Origin: Clostridiales bacterium
Lineage (GTDB): Bacteria > Bacillota > Clostridia > Lachnospirales > Lachnospiraceae
Assembly (NCBI GenBank): GCA_021203365.1
Contig: JAJQBI010000049.1
Coordinates: 1 to 59,804 of the forward strand
Direction of reading: 5' to 3'
DNA length: 59,804 nucleotides
Shown piece after piece: positions 42,602-52,684 of the stretch. Below the pieces are notes generated by a model. It saw only the letters and a list, made by a program, of their open reading frames with translations. It did not search any database and had not been told where the DNA came from. A program made the position numbers and the translations under genes. The stretch's first letter is position 1. Each line of letters starts with the position of its first letter.

Positions 42602-42615
42602 GGGGAGGAATGCTT

Positions 42616-43959
42616 ATGTCAGAAGCTGCAATAACGGTGGATCATATCAGTAAAATGTACAAGCTTTACGACAACCCCATGGACCGTCTGAAGGAGTCCC
42701 TGGGGCTGTCCAGGAAGAAACGGTACCGGGAGCATTTTGCCCTGGATCAGGTGTCTTTTCAGGTAAATCAGGGGGAGACCGTGGGCATCATCGGAACCAA
42801 CGGATCCGGGAAATCCACGATCCTTAAGATTATCACCGGCGTTCTGAATCCCACCTCCGGGAATCTGTCGGTAAACGGAAGAATCTCCGCCCTTCTGGAA
42901 CTGGGCGCCGGCTTTAATATGGAGTATTCCGGTCTGGAAAATGTGTATCTCAATGGCACCATGATCGGCTTTTCCCGGGAAGAGATTGATCAGAAACTGG
43001 ACGCCATCCTGTCCTTCGCGGACATCGGGGATTTTATTCATCAGCCGGTAAAAACCTATTCCAGCGGCATGTTTGTGCGGCTGGCTTTTGCTGTGGCCAT
43101 CAATATTGACCCGGAAATTCTTATTGTGGACGAGGCGCTCTCTGTGGGCGATGTTTTTTTTCAGGCCAAATGCTATAAGAAGTTTGAAGATTTCAAAAAG
43201 CTGGGAAAAACCATCCTTTTTGTCAGCCATGACCTGGGAAGCATCAGCAAGTACTGCGACCGGGTGGTTCTGCTGAACAAGGGGAAAAAGCTTGCAGAAG
43301 GGTCTCCCAAGGAGATGGTGGACCTGTATAAGAAGGTTATGGTGGGCCTGGAGGACGAGGCGCAGACGGAGGCACAGAAGGAAGGCCTGGAGGATGCCCC
43401 GGATCTGACCGCTGAGATACCGGGAGGTTCGGGGGATTCAGATTCCCCGGCTGAGAATCCAGGAGCCCGGACCGTGTCTGCTTCGGAAGGATGGAAGCGC
43501 CCCTTTGATCTCAATCCAAACGTGTTGGATTACGGGAACGGAAAGGCCCGGATCGTGGATTTTACCATGGAGGACGGGGAGGGAATACCCGCCAATACCA
43601 TTGAGAAGGGAACGGAATTTGTGATCCGTATGAAGGTGGAGTTTCAGGAAAAGGTGGCGGAGCCGATTTTCGCCTATAGCATCAAAAACCTGCAGGGAAC
43701 GGAGATTACCGGAACCAATACCATGTATGAAAACGCGGATGTCAGCCCCAGGGAAAAGGGGCAGGTCTGTGAGATCGCCTTTCGCCAGGAGATGAATCTG
43801 CAGGGCGGGGAATATCTGCTGTCCCTGGGATGTACCGGATATGTGAACGGGAACTTTGAAGTGTTTCACAGGCTGTATGATGTGTGTGCCATTACCGTTG
43901 TTTCGGTAAAGAATACCGTAGGTTTTTATGATATGAATTCGGTGGTCACGGTGAGGTGA
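42616..43959 (+). CDS. Polysaccharide ABC exporter ATPase with cargo domain (Wzt type)
   Basis: A 447-residue protein: an ABC ATPase (Walker A G-T-N-G-S-G-K-S-T ~60-68, signature Y-S-S-G-M ~148, Walker B L-I-V-D-E-A-L ~173), then an acidic linker and a C-terminal beta-sandwich of ~140 residues. In Wzt proteins of O9a type that domain reads the capped end of the finished polymer and allows export. GGGGAGG precedes the ATG at 42616. The next gene encodes the likely capping enzyme, which fits a length-controlled, cap-gated exporter. Confidence 0.9.
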   Translation: MSEAAITVDHISKMYKLYDNPMDRLKESLGLSRKKRYREHFALDQVSFQVNQGETVGIIGTNGSGKSTILKIITGVLNPTSGNLSVNGRISALLELGAGFNMEYSGLENVYLNGTMIGFSREEIDQKLDAILSFADIGDFIHQPVKTYSSGMFVRLAFAVAINIDPEILIVDEALSVGDVFFQAKCYKKFEDFKKLGKTILFVSHDLGSISKYCDRVVLLNKGKKLAEGSPKEMVDLYKKVMVGLEDEAQTEAQKEGLEDAPDLTAEIPGGSGDSDSPAENPGARTVSASEGWKRPFDLNPNVLDYGNGKARIVDFTMEDGEGIPANTIEKGTEFVIRMKVEFQEKVAEPIFAYSIKNLQGTEITGTNTMYENADVSPREKGQVCEIAFRQEMNLQGGEYLLSLGCTGYVNGNFEVFHRLYDVCAITVVSVKNTVGFYDMNSVVTVR

Positions 43960-43972
43960 CCGGGAGGAGAAA

Positions 43973-46174
43973 GTGGAAAAGATAGGAAATGTAATTCTGG
44001 ATGATGTGAGCTATCCCGGAGAGGATCTGTACAGCGAAGGTCCGGGGGAGGACCTGCTTCTGGAGATTGCCAGAGACTGCCCGCCGGAGGAGTATAACAA
44101 AAAAATCCGGGAGACCCAGAGCTGGCCGGTGATGTATCATTTTTCCAATATCCGGTCCAACCTCGTTTTGTGGCTTCCCATAAAAAAGACGGACCGTGTG
44201 CTGGAGATCGGGTCTGGCTGCGGTGCGGTTACCGGCGCGCTGGCGGAAAAAGCGGGAACCGTTCACTGCATTGATCTGTCCAGAAAGCGGAGTCAGATCA
44301 ACGCTTACCGAAACAAAAGCCGGGAGAATGTGACCATTTTTCTGGGCAACTTTCAGGATGTGGAAAAAAGACTGGCGGACACCTATGATTATATTACCCT
44401 TATCGGGGTGCTGGAATACGCGGCCAGCTACCTTCCAGGCGAAAAGCCGTGGGTCCGCATGCTGGAGATGGTCCGCAGACATCTGGCTCCGGGGGGCAGA
44501 ATTGTTGTGGCCATTGAGAACCGTCTGGGGCTGAAGTACTGGGCCGGATGCACGGAGGACCATGTGGGACGTTATTTTGAGGGAATTGAGGACTATTCCC
44601 ATACTGAGGGAGTCCGCACCTTTTCCAGGAAGGAATGGAAAAAAATCTTCCGGGAGCTGGGAATGAGGGGAGACTTTTATTATCCATACCCGGACTATAA
44701 GCTGCCCACAGTCATTTACTCCGACCGCCGTCTGCCGGAAAAGGGAGAGCTGACGTCCAGTCTTTACAATTTTGACCGGAGCCGGGTGGAGCTTTTCGAC
44801 GAGGCCCTTGCCTTTGACGGCCTCATCGGGGACGGCCTGTTTCCTCAGTTTGCCAATTCCTTTCTGATCCTTCTGGAGGAGACGGCACCGGAAGTGGTGT
44901 ATTCCAGAATTTCCAATCAGCGGCTGCCGGAGTTTTCCATTGAGACGGACATCCTTCAGAAGAAAAAAAAGCGCTGGGTGAGAAAACAGGCAGTAGAGGC
45001 CCAGGGCAGACCTCATATAGAAGGAATCTGTGACGCATGTGAAGGACTGGAACGGCTGTTTCAGGGAACGGAGCTTTTGATCAACCGTTGTGTGAAAATC
45101 GACGAAGGAGTGAAGCTGGAATATCTCACCGGGGGAACTCTTCTGGAGCAGCTGGATCTTTTGAAAAAACAGGGAAAAACACAGGAGATGACAGGAGTTT
45201 TCCGCAGGTATCTGAATCTGATCCGGGAGACCGCCCAGGAGAGATTCACGGTAACCGATGAATTTGAGGAAGTCTTCGGAACGGTTCCCCAGCGGGAAAA
45301 ATACGTTACCGCGCCGGTGACGGATATTGATATGGTACTGTCCAATGTGCTTGTGGATTCCGGCGGAAGGTGGCATCTGCTGGACTATGAGTGGACCTTT
45401 TTCTTTCCGGTTCCCATTCAGTTTGTGATTTACCGGATTCTCAGTGACTATGAAAACAGCAGCCTTTCCAGGAATCAGGTTTCCGTGGAAGAGCTGTATG
45501 AGGATGCGGGGATTGACGGGGAGGACCGGGAAATTTTCCGGAGAATGGAGGAGAATTTCCAGAGATATGTGCAGGGGGATTATCTGCCTCTGCCCAGACT
45601 TTATCCTCTCCTTTCCCCGGGACATGTGGATCTGGGAACCCTTCTTCGGCTGGAGGCGGAGTCCGGGGAAGAAAGGCTGCAGATCTTTACCTCCCGGGAC
45701 GGGACGCTGCGGGAGGAGGATTCCAGACGCTATGCCATGCCCGGGGGAAAGGCGGTGCTCTGGGTGGAGATCCCGGAGGAGGTTTCCCTGATCCGCATGG
45801 ATCCGGGGGAAAAGGCCTGCAGGATCCGGATTGAACGGATGGAATGGCAGGACGGCCGGAAGTGCGATTTTTACACCAACGGGGAATCCGCGGGTGAAAA
45901 GGAAATCCTTTTTAAGGACCGGGATCCTCAGATTTATGTGGATCATCTGCCCAGGGGAAGAAGACGGCTTTTTGTGGAGCTTACCCGGGATCAGGTAGTG
46001 GAGGATTATGCCCTTGAACAGATCCGGGAAAGGGAGGAGAGGCTTTGGGAGCAGGAGGAGGAGAACCGAAAGCTTCAGAGGCAGCTGGAAGAAAAGGAAA
46101 AGCAGATCCGCGCCATGGAAGAGACGAAGGCGTGGAAGGCCTATCGGAAATACAAAAAGTTTGGAGGAAAATGA
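43973..46174 (+). CDS. Methyltransferase-kinase-coiled-coil protein, WbdD-like layout
   Basis: A 733-residue protein from GTG with GGAGGAG upstream. Domain 1 (~1-250) is a class I SAM methyltransferase with V-L-E-I-G-S-G-C-G-A-V-T (~76) and L-I-G-V-L-E-Y. Domain 2 (~320-500) is kinase-like: D-I-D-M-V-L-S-N-V-L (~450) and L-L-D-Y-E-W-T-F (~469) match the catalytic loop N and metal D patterns. Residues ~680-720 form a charged coiled coil. This order equals E. coli WbdD, which caps O-antigen with methylphosphate and sets chain length. Homology to WbdD is not proven; the role is inferred from layout plus the adjacent Wzt. Confidence 0.78.
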   Translation: MEKIGNVILDDVSYPGEDLYSEGPGEDLLLEIARDCPPEEYNKKIRETQSWPVMYHFSNIRSNLVLWLPIKKTDRVLEIGSGCGAVTGALAEKAGTVHCIDLSRKRSQINAYRNKSRENVTIFLGNFQDVEKRLADTYDYITLIGVLEYAASYLPGEKPWVRMLEMVRRHLAPGGRIVVAIENRLGLKYWAGCTEDHVGRYFEGIEDYSHTEGVRTFSRKEWKKIFRELGMRGDFYYPYPDYKLPTVIYSDRRLPEKGELTSSLYNFDRSRVELFDEALAFDGLIGDGLFPQFANSFLILLEETAPEVVYSRISNQRLPEFSIETDILQKKKKRWVRKQAVEAQGRPHIEGICDACEGLERLFQGTELLINRCVKIDEGVKLEYLTGGTLLEQLDLLKKQGKTQEMTGVFRRYLNLIRETAQERFTVTDEFEEVFGTVPQREKYVTAPVTDIDMVLSNVLVDSGGRWHLLDYEWTFFFPVPIQFVIYRILSDYENSSLSRNQVSVEELYEDAGIDGEDREIFRRMEENFQRYVQGDYLPLPRLYPLLSPGHVDLGTLLRLEAESGEERLQIFTSRDGTLREEDSRRYAMPGGKAVLWVEIPEEVSLIRMDPGEKACRIRIERMEWQDGRKCDFYTNGESAGEKEILFKDRDPQIYVDHLPRGRRRLFVELTRDQVVEDYALEQIREREERLWEQEEENRKLQRQLEEKEKQIRAMEETKAWKAYRKYKKFGGK

Positions 46175-48711
46175 TTTCTATGCGCTGGTGTATTGACAAT
46201 GCGGACTGGGACCGCTCTGAAAAGAATCAATTTGAAGTTCGTGGATGGATTTGGGATCCGGAAAACAGAGAAATCACAGCGCAGGTTTTTTTCAGACCTG
46301 TGAAGGGTGATTTGTTTCCGGTTTCCTTTTCCATGGAAAGAATTGACCGTCCGGATGTTGTGAAATATCTGGAGGGGGCGGAAGAATGTCATCTCAAAGA
46401 AGAAGTAAAACCCGGATTTGTAATTTATCCGAAGGACCTTTTTTCCTTTCTGGGGAAAGAAGGATGGCTGGAGGTGGTTTTTTCAGTTTCGAATGAAAAG
46501 TACCCTGTGCTAAAGAAAAATATTACAGAAATAAAGGATTTATATGAGCAGGCTTTTATTGGATATCATGTAGATAATGCCTGCGTGGAGAATAACAGCA
46601 TTATTGTGCAGGGATGGGCGATTTACGGGAAAAAACCGTGCCCGGTTTTTTTTCAGGATGTTTCTGGTCAGGTACAGGAGGGAGACTGTCATTACACGGT
46701 CAGGACGGATATTAATATAGTTTATTCACTTCCGCTGCAGGAGAAAAGTGGATTTCAGATTGAAATTCAGAAAAAATTTATGAGCAGAGACGGAATCACT
46801 CTCGTTTTTCGAATTGAAGATTCTGGTCTCATTTTCTCAAGGAAAGTGAACCTTACCAGAAAACAGATGCTTTTTGACAGTACCCGATTTGGAAAATACT
46901 TTAATGAGCTCCAACCGGCGAAATGGAAAGATAATTTTGATTTTATCCGGAAAAACGGCTTAGATCAGTTTCAGAAGGAGCTGGATATGCGGGTATATCC
47001 GGAGAGTGAAGGCTATGGCTATTGGCGCAGGCTTCACCGGGCGGACCGGCGTGAACTGAGCAGGGAACGAAAGGAAAGTTTTCCTTATGAGCCTCTGATC
47101 AGTATTGCCATCCCTGTGTATAAAACTCCGACAGAATATTTCAGGGAGCTTGTGGATTCGGTGCGTGGTCAGACCTATGCAAACTGGCAGCTTTGCCTGG
47201 CTGATGGGAGTCCGGATGACAGCCTTCGTTATTTTTTGAAAAAGAATTACCGCGGGGAAAAAAGAATTTCTTATTGCCATTTGAAAAAAAACGGCGGCAT
47301 TTCAGCAAATACCAATGCCGCTTTAAGGCTGGCCAGAGGGGATTACATCATGCTCTGTGATCATGATGACATGCTTGAGCCCAATGCGCTGTATGAGATC
47401 GTGAAAGCAATAAACAGCGAGACGAATCCTGAGGTCATATATACAGATGAAGATAAAGTGACCATGGACGGGAAACGATATTTTGAGCCGAATTTTAAAC
47501 CGGATTTTAATTGGGATATGCTTCGGGGATGCAACTATATCTGTCACATTTTTGCTTTTTCCCGGGGAATTCTGGAACAGGTAGGAGGATTTCGAAAAGA
47601 GTACGATGGGGCGCAGGATTATGACATGATTCTGCGCTGCTGTGAGAAAGCGGAATCGATTTATCATATTCCAAAGGTTTTGTATCATTGGAGGTCGCAT
47701 CCAGGTTCTACGGCAATGAACCCGGAGAGTAAGATGTACGCCTATGAGAATGGCAAAAAGGCGATTGAGTCACATTATGCCCGTACCGGCATAAAAGCGG
47801 AGGTAGGCATGACTCCCTGGTGGGGATGGTACCGGACTAAAATGCCGGTGGCGGGAAATCCTCTGGTTTCTGTGATTATTCCAAATAAGGATCAGACAGA
47901 GGTTTTGGATCAATGCCTGAAGTCTGTCTATGAAAAAAGTTCCTGGAGGAATTTCGAAATCCTTGTGATCGAAAATAATAGTACAGATCCACAGACCTTT
48001 GCCTATTATAAAAAGGCAGAGCAAACCTATCCCAGACTGAGAGTGCTGTATTGGGAAGGCACATTTAATTACTCTGGAATTAATAATTTCGGCGCGCGTG
48101 AAGCCCTTGGAGAATATCTTCTTTTCCTGAATAATGATGTGGAAGTGATTGCTTCGGAATTTATGGAGGAGATGCTTGGCTTCTGCCAGAGGGAAGATGT
48201 AGGAATTGTGGGCGCCCGTCTGCTGTTTCCGGACTGGAAAATCCAGCATGTAGGTGTTATTCTGGGGCTGGGAGCAGATCATCTGGCCGGTCATGTGTGC
48301 TATGGGATAGACAGCCGCATCTTTATTTTTGGCGGGAGAGCGCATGTGGTGCAGGATTACAGCGCGGTGACAGCCGCCTGTATGATGGTAAAAAGATCTG
48401 TACATGAGGCAGTGAATGGCTTTGATGAAGAATATGCGGTATCTTATAATGATATAGATTATTGCCTGCGAGTGGGAGAGCTTGGAAAAAAGGTGGTGTA
48501 TACGCCATACGCGGAACTTTTTCACTATGAATCTCTGACCCGCGGTGCGGAAGATACGAAGGCGAAAAAAAAGCGGGCGCAGAAGGAGAAAAAAAGATTT
48601 CGGGCGCGGTGGAAGCAACGCCTGGAACAGGGGGATCCCTGCTATAACCCAAACCTTACACTGGAAGCAAACAACTGTGGACTGCGTTGGGAGGAGATTA
48701 AACAAAAATGA
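46171..48711 (+). CDS. Double GT2 glycosyltransferase with N-terminal beta domains
   Basis: An 846-residue protein. Residues ~1-290 look like two beta-sandwich units with the shared phrases G-W-I-W-D-P and G-W-A-I-Y-G. GT2 domain 1 begins at ~308 (L-I-S-I-A-I-P-V-Y) with D-H-D-D ~396; domain 2 at ~564 (V-S-V-I-I-P-N-K-D) with L-N-N-D-V-E ~652. Two catalytic units suggest alternating sugar addition. The start ATG overlaps the previous stop (ATGA); an ATG at 46180 is an alternative. The DNA is clearly more A+T-rich than its upstream neighbours, hinting at separate origin. Confidence 0.88.
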   Translation: MISMRWCIDNADWDRSEKNQFEVRGWIWDPENREITAQVFFRPVKGDLFPVSFSMERIDRPDVVKYLEGAEECHLKEEVKPGFVIYPKDLFSFLGKEGWLEVVFSVSNEKYPVLKKNITEIKDLYEQAFIGYHVDNACVENNSIIVQGWAIYGKKPCPVFFQDVSGQVQEGDCHYTVRTDINIVYSLPLQEKSGFQIEIQKKFMSRDGITLVFRIEDSGLIFSRKVNLTRKQMLFDSTRFGKYFNELQPAKWKDNFDFIRKNGLDQFQKELDMRVYPESEGYGYWRRLHRADRRELSRERKESFPYEPLISIAIPVYKTPTEYFRELVDSVRGQTYANWQLCLADGSPDDSLRYFLKKNYRGEKRISYCHLKKNGGISANTNAALRLARGDYIMLCDHDDMLEPNALYEIVKAINSETNPEVIYTDEDKVTMDGKRYFEPNFKPDFNWDMLRGCNYICHIFAFSRGILEQVGGFRKEYDGAQDYDMILRCCEKAESIYHIPKVLYHWRSHPGSTAMNPESKMYAYENGKKAIESHYARTGIKAEVGMTPWWGWYRTKMPVAGNPLVSVIIPNKDQTEVLDQCLKSVYEKSSWRNFEILVIENNSTDPQTFAYYKKAEQTYPRLRVLYWEGTFNYSGINNFGAREALGEYLLFLNNDVEVIASEFMEEMLGFCQREDVGIVGARLLFPDWKIQHVGVILGLGADHLAGHVCYGIDSRIFIFGGRAHVVQDYSAVTAACMMVKRSVHEAVNGFDEEYAVSYNDIDYCLRVGELGKKVVYTPYAELFHYESLTRGAEDTKAKKKRAQKEKKRFRARWKQRLEQGDPCYNPNLTLEANNCGLRWEEIKQK

Positions 48712-51155
48712 ATCAAAACATATGGGAAGTTCGAAGAGAAAGATTCAGCCTGGATGACTGTAATGCTTATCTTTTGCAGGGATATTTTCCAAAGAACTAC
48801 TATTTGGAAGTGCGTATTGACAGTCAGATCATTCAGGGCGAACTGGAAGAATGGATTCCGGCAAGTTCTGTGGAAAGGTTCAAAAGCGGAGAATCTGCGG
48901 ATGGGAGCATGGTGGAAGTTACGGTTCATCTCCCCGAAAATTTCCGGAATTACAGTCTGCTGAATATCTATGCAATTTTGGGAAGCCAGAGAATTCTCTG
49001 GTTCTCGGTTAAAGTGAAAAGTCTTGCCCGAAGATGGAGAAGGCCGCAGTATTTTATTGAGGAGGAACTGGTCAATGTAAAGGAACGGTCCTGTCGGATT
49101 CGAGGCTGGGCGGTGGGAAGAGGCCCGGTTGCAATAAAAATATTTGACGACCAGAAAAAAGAGATCCCCTGTGAGATCCAGATGACAAACCGGTCGGATG
49201 TGACAGAAATGTTTCATGAATATAAGGTAGAGCCAAAATGCGGATTTTACATGGAATTAAACCAGCTTCAGGGCAGGAACCTGTACCTTGTTTTTCATAC
49301 AAAAGACAGTACAGTGGTTCATAAAATCAGCTTGATTCCAGCCGTTATTTTCAAAAATAAAATTGAAAAATACGGAAGGAAGGCCTTTGAATATTTACGC
49401 GTTTATGGATCCGGCGCATTGCTGGAAAAGACAAGACGAAAAATTACAACTCTTAAAAACAGACCTCCTGCCTATAACGACTGGCTGAAAAAGCACCTGC
49501 CCACAGAGGCGGAGCTGGAAGCGCAGCGCAGTGTATCTTTTCAGAAAGAGCCGAAGATCAGTCTGGTGGTTCCTCTTTTTCGCACGGAGGAAAAGTATCT
49601 CCGGGAGCTGGTCGCTTCCGTGAAGGCACAGACCTACCGGAACTGGGAGCTGTGTCTCTCTGACGGAAGCGGAGCAGATTCTCCCATCGCCGGCGTTTTG
49701 AAGGAACTGGCGACTTCAGATTCACGGATTCGTTTGATTTCCCATGAAAAGCCTCTGAAGATCGCAGAGAATACCAACGCGGCCATCTCTGTGGCCACCG
49801 GGGACTGGATTGCCTTCGGAGATCATGACGATGTGCTGACCCCGGATGCTTTTTATCAGTGCGTCCGCCGGATTAATGAGGACGGGGAGACGGATGTGAT
49901 TTATACCGACGAGGACAAAATGTCCATGGACGGGCACAAGTTTTTTCAGCCCAGCTTTAAGCCGGACTATAATCCGGATCTGCTCTGCTCCGTAAATTAC
50001 ATCTGCCATCTCTTTGTTGTAAAGCGGGTACTGCTGGAGGAAACCGGACTTTTGCGGCCGGAATTTGAGGGGGCGCAGGACTACGACCTGATTCTCCGCT
50101 GTGTGGAAAAAACGGAGCACATTGCCCATATCCCCAGGATCTGTTATCACTGGAGGTGCCATGAGAATTCCACCTCGGAAAATCCGGAGAGCAAGCGCTA
50201 TGCCTTTGATGCGGGGCTTCGGGCGGTTCAGGCCCATTATGACCGGACGGGAATCCGGGCAGAGGTTCGTCACGGGGAATTTCTGGGACTTTACCGCACC
50301 CGGTATATCCGGCCGGAGGATCCGAAAATTTCCATTCTGATTCCCAACAAGGATCACACAGAGGATCTGGAGCGGTGCATTTCCTCTATTGAGGAGAAGC
50401 CCGCCTATAAAAACCTGGAATATATTGTCATAGAAAATAACAGCGAGGAGGAAAAGACCTTCGCTTATTACCGCCAGCTGGAGACAAAAAATCCCAGAGT
50501 GAAGGTGGTTTATTATAAGGGCGCCTTTAACTTTTCCGCCATCAACAATTTCGGGGAGAAATATGCCTCTGGAGACTATCTCCTCCTGCTGAACAATGAT
50601 ACGGAAGTGATCAATAAGGACTGCCTGGAGGAGATGCTGGGCTATTGTATGCGGCCGGATGTGGGAGCCGTGGGTGCCCGTCTGTATTATGAGGACAACA
50701 CCATTCAGCACGCCGGGGTGGTGATCGGCTTTGGCGGAATTGCCGGCCACTGTTTTGTCCAGCAGCCCAGAAGCGCCACCGGCTACTGTCACAGGATCAT
50801 CACGGCCCAGGACTACAGCGCGGTGACTGCGGCCTGTATGATGGTGAAAAAGTCGGTTTACGAGGAGGTGGGCGGTCTGACCGAGGAGCTGGCCGTGGCC
50901 TTCAATGATATTGATTTCTGCCTGAAGATCCGGAAAGCCGGCTATCTGATTGTGTACAATCCCTACGCGGAGCTGTACCACTATGAATCCAAGTCCCGAG
51001 GCCTGGAGGATACGCCGGAGAAGGTGGAGCGCTTCCAGAAAGAGGTTTATCTTATGGGAGAGCGATGGAAAGAGATTCTGAGGGATGGGGATCCCTACTA
51101 TAATCCCAATCTGACACTGGAGAGCCAGGATTTTTCCCTGAAGCGGCTTTCCTGA
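48708..51155 (+). CDS. Double GT2 glycosyltransferase, paralogue 2
   Basis: An 815-residue protein with the same plan: an N-terminal region (~1-260) with G-W-A-V-G-R-G-P and no catalytic motifs, then GT2 domain 1 (I-S-L-V-V-P-L-F ~283, D-H-D-D ~371) and domain 2 (I-S-I-L-I-P-N-K-D ~540, L-L-N-N-D-T-E ~627). The start overlaps the previous stop by four bases. Base composition changes near 49480: the N-terminal part is A+T-rich like the preceding gene, and the GT2 part is G+C-rich like the rest of the locus. That suggests a recombined gene. Confidence 0.88.
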   Translation: MNQNIWEVRRERFSLDDCNAYLLQGYFPKNYYLEVRIDSQIIQGELEEWIPASSVERFKSGESADGSMVEVTVHLPENFRNYSLLNIYAILGSQRILWFSVKVKSLARRWRRPQYFIEEELVNVKERSCRIRGWAVGRGPVAIKIFDDQKKEIPCEIQMTNRSDVTEMFHEYKVEPKCGFYMELNQLQGRNLYLVFHTKDSTVVHKISLIPAVIFKNKIEKYGRKAFEYLRVYGSGALLEKTRRKITTLKNRPPAYNDWLKKHLPTEAELEAQRSVSFQKEPKISLVVPLFRTEEKYLRELVASVKAQTYRNWELCLSDGSGADSPIAGVLKELATSDSRIRLISHEKPLKIAENTNAAISVATGDWIAFGDHDDVLTPDAFYQCVRRINEDGETDVIYTDEDKMSMDGHKFFQPSFKPDYNPDLLCSVNYICHLFVVKRVLLEETGLLRPEFEGAQDYDLILRCVEKTEHIAHIPRICYHWRCHENSTSENPESKRYAFDAGLRAVQAHYDRTGIRAEVRHGEFLGLYRTRYIRPEDPKISILIPNKDHTEDLERCISSIEEKPAYKNLEYIVIENNSEEEKTFAYYRQLETKNPRVKVVYYKGAFNFSAINNFGEKYASGDYLLLLNNDTEVINKDCLEEMLGYCMRPDVGAVGARLYYEDNTIQHAGVVIGFGGIAGHCFVQQPRSATGYCHRIITAQDYSAVTAACMMVKKSVYEEVGGLTEELAVAFNDIDFCLKIRKAGYLIVYNPYAELYHYESKSRGLEDTPEKVERFQKEVYLMGERWKEILRDGDPYYNPNLTLESQDFSLKRLS

Positions 51156-51195
51156 GAAATGCCGCTGCGGAAATTGCGGCAGAGAGAAGGAAGAT

Positions 51196-52620
51196 ATGAA
51201 ACAGAAATTCTGGAAAAGTGACAAAGGACGGACCTTTGTCTTTACGCTGACGGCCTTTGTTCTGATGACTGTGTGGGCGCTGACACAGGACTGCCCGGGG
51301 GGCCCGGATGAGGAGATGCGCTACCAGGTGGCTCAGTGGCTTTATCAGCATCCCGGCCAGTTGCCAAGGGGGGACGACGAGTCACTGATCAATGTTGTGT
51401 GGGGGCTTTCCTATGCCTTTTATCCCATACTGTCCTATATGGTCTCCGCGGTTTTTATGTGGATCGCGGCGATCTTTGGCGCTGCGGGAGAGACCCTTGT
51501 GCTGGCGGCCCGGATGGCGGATGTGCTCTTTGTCACCGGCGCGGTATATTTTGTGGTGAAGGCGTCCCGGAGGCTTTTTCCGGAGGAGGGACGGTGGTTG
51601 TTTGCCGCCCTGTGCGCATTCCTGCCTCAGGCGCTGTTTCTGGGAACCTACGTGAACACGGATTCCCTGGCTCTTTTGTCCATGGCAATTCTGCTTTACG
51701 CCTGGGCCTGCGTCCTGGACGAGGGATGGACCTGGAAAAACTGTATGCTGCTGGCGGTGGGAATGGCGGTCTGTGCCCTTTCCTATTACAATGCTTATGG
51801 ATGGATTCTGTGCAGCTTTCTGTTTTTCTGTCTGACCATTCTCCTCTGTGGGGAAAGGCGGCGTAAGGAGCGGTGGAAATTTCTGATTCAGAGAGGCGCG
51901 GCGATTTCCGCGGTGACACTGGCTCTGTGCGGCTGGTGGTTTGTGCGGAACGCGGTTTTGTACGACGGAGATTTCCTTGGCCGAAGAGCTTCTTCTCAGT
52001 GTGCGGAAAAATATGCCATGACTGATTATAAGCCATCCAATTATCCCACGCCGGAGAAGCTTGGGTGGACATGGAAGGACGTTTTTTTCTATCAGGATCC
52101 GGGATGGCGGCATAACTGGACGATCACAGTCCTTGTCAGCTTTATCGGGACTTTCGGGCTGATGAATATTTATATGCCCTACGGATTGAGTAAGGTGTAC
52201 ATTCTCTTTTTTGGAATTGGACTCCTGGGTGTGTGTACCATGCTGGGGATGTTTCATCCGAAAAAACGGATGTGCGTGACGGAAAAAAGAAATCTGGGGG
52301 CGGAGCGATGGAAGGTGAAGCTCACCGCGGTTTCCAGCCGATGGGATGAGAAGGGAATCTTTCATCTGCTGCTTGTGCTGCTGATGGTGATTCCTGTGGC
52401 CCTGTTTCTGTATTACGTTTACTACAGTGACAACCAGGCGCAGGGACGTTACATTATGCCGGCGCTGTATCCGCTGATGTATTTTGTCACAGCCGGGTGG
52501 GTGCGGCTGCTTGGGCGGTTTGTGAAAAGACCGGAAATCCGCAGCTGGATTTACAGAGGGATCGCCGCGCTGCTGATCGCGGTGGCCTGGGGCTGCTGGT
52601 TTTTCCTTATTCTGCCATAA
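51196..52620 (+). CDS. Polytopic GT-C-like membrane protein
   Basis: A 474-residue protein with about ten transmembrane helices. Near the start G-G-P-D-E-E-M-R-Y (~35) resembles the first-loop acidic motif of GT-C/DUF2142-type enzymes. C-G-W-W-F-V-R-N-A-V-L-Y-D-G-D (~248) and Q-G-R-Y-I-M-P-A (~420) are also typical. It could add a sugar or lipid-linked residue on the outer face. ATG with AAGGAAG upstream; it ends at a strong terminator and so closes the operon that begins at or before rfbC. Confidence 0.75.
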   Translation: MKQKFWKSDKGRTFVFTLTAFVLMTVWALTQDCPGGPDEEMRYQVAQWLYQHPGQLPRGDDESLINVVWGLSYAFYPILSYMVSAVFMWIAAIFGAAGETLVLAARMADVLFVTGAVYFVVKASRRLFPEEGRWLFAALCAFLPQALFLGTYVNTDSLALLSMAILLYAWACVLDEGWTWKNCMLLAVGMAVCALSYYNAYGWILCSFLFFCLTILLCGERRRKERWKFLIQRGAAISAVTLALCGWWFVRNAVLYDGDFLGRRASSQCAEKYAMTDYKPSNYPTPEKLGWTWKDVFFYQDPGWRHNWTITVLVSFIGTFGLMNIYMPYGLSKVYILFFGIGLLGVCTMLGMFHPKKRMCVTEKRNLGAERWKVKLTAVSSRWDEKGIFHLLLVLLMVIPVALFLYYVYYSDNQAQGRYIMPALYPLMYFVTAGWVRLLGRFVKRPEIRSWIYRGIAALLIAVAWGCWFFLILP

Positions 52621-52656
52621 GAAACAGGCCGTAACTGTAAGTTACGGCCTGTTTCT
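52621..52656. terminator. Strong bidirectional terminator
   Basis: A 16-pair stem GAAACAGGCCGTAACT / AGTTACGGCCTGTTTC with a three-base loop, followed by TT. It separates the plus-strand GT-C gene from the minus-strand carboxypeptidase. Confidence 0.9.
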
Positions 52657-52684
52657 TATGAAAGCACTGAGAATGAACAGAATT

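Noticed and set aside
43946..45946. A 666-residue minus-strand frame
   Set aside because: Antisense to the methyltransferase-kinase gene, with no start signal and no domain pattern.
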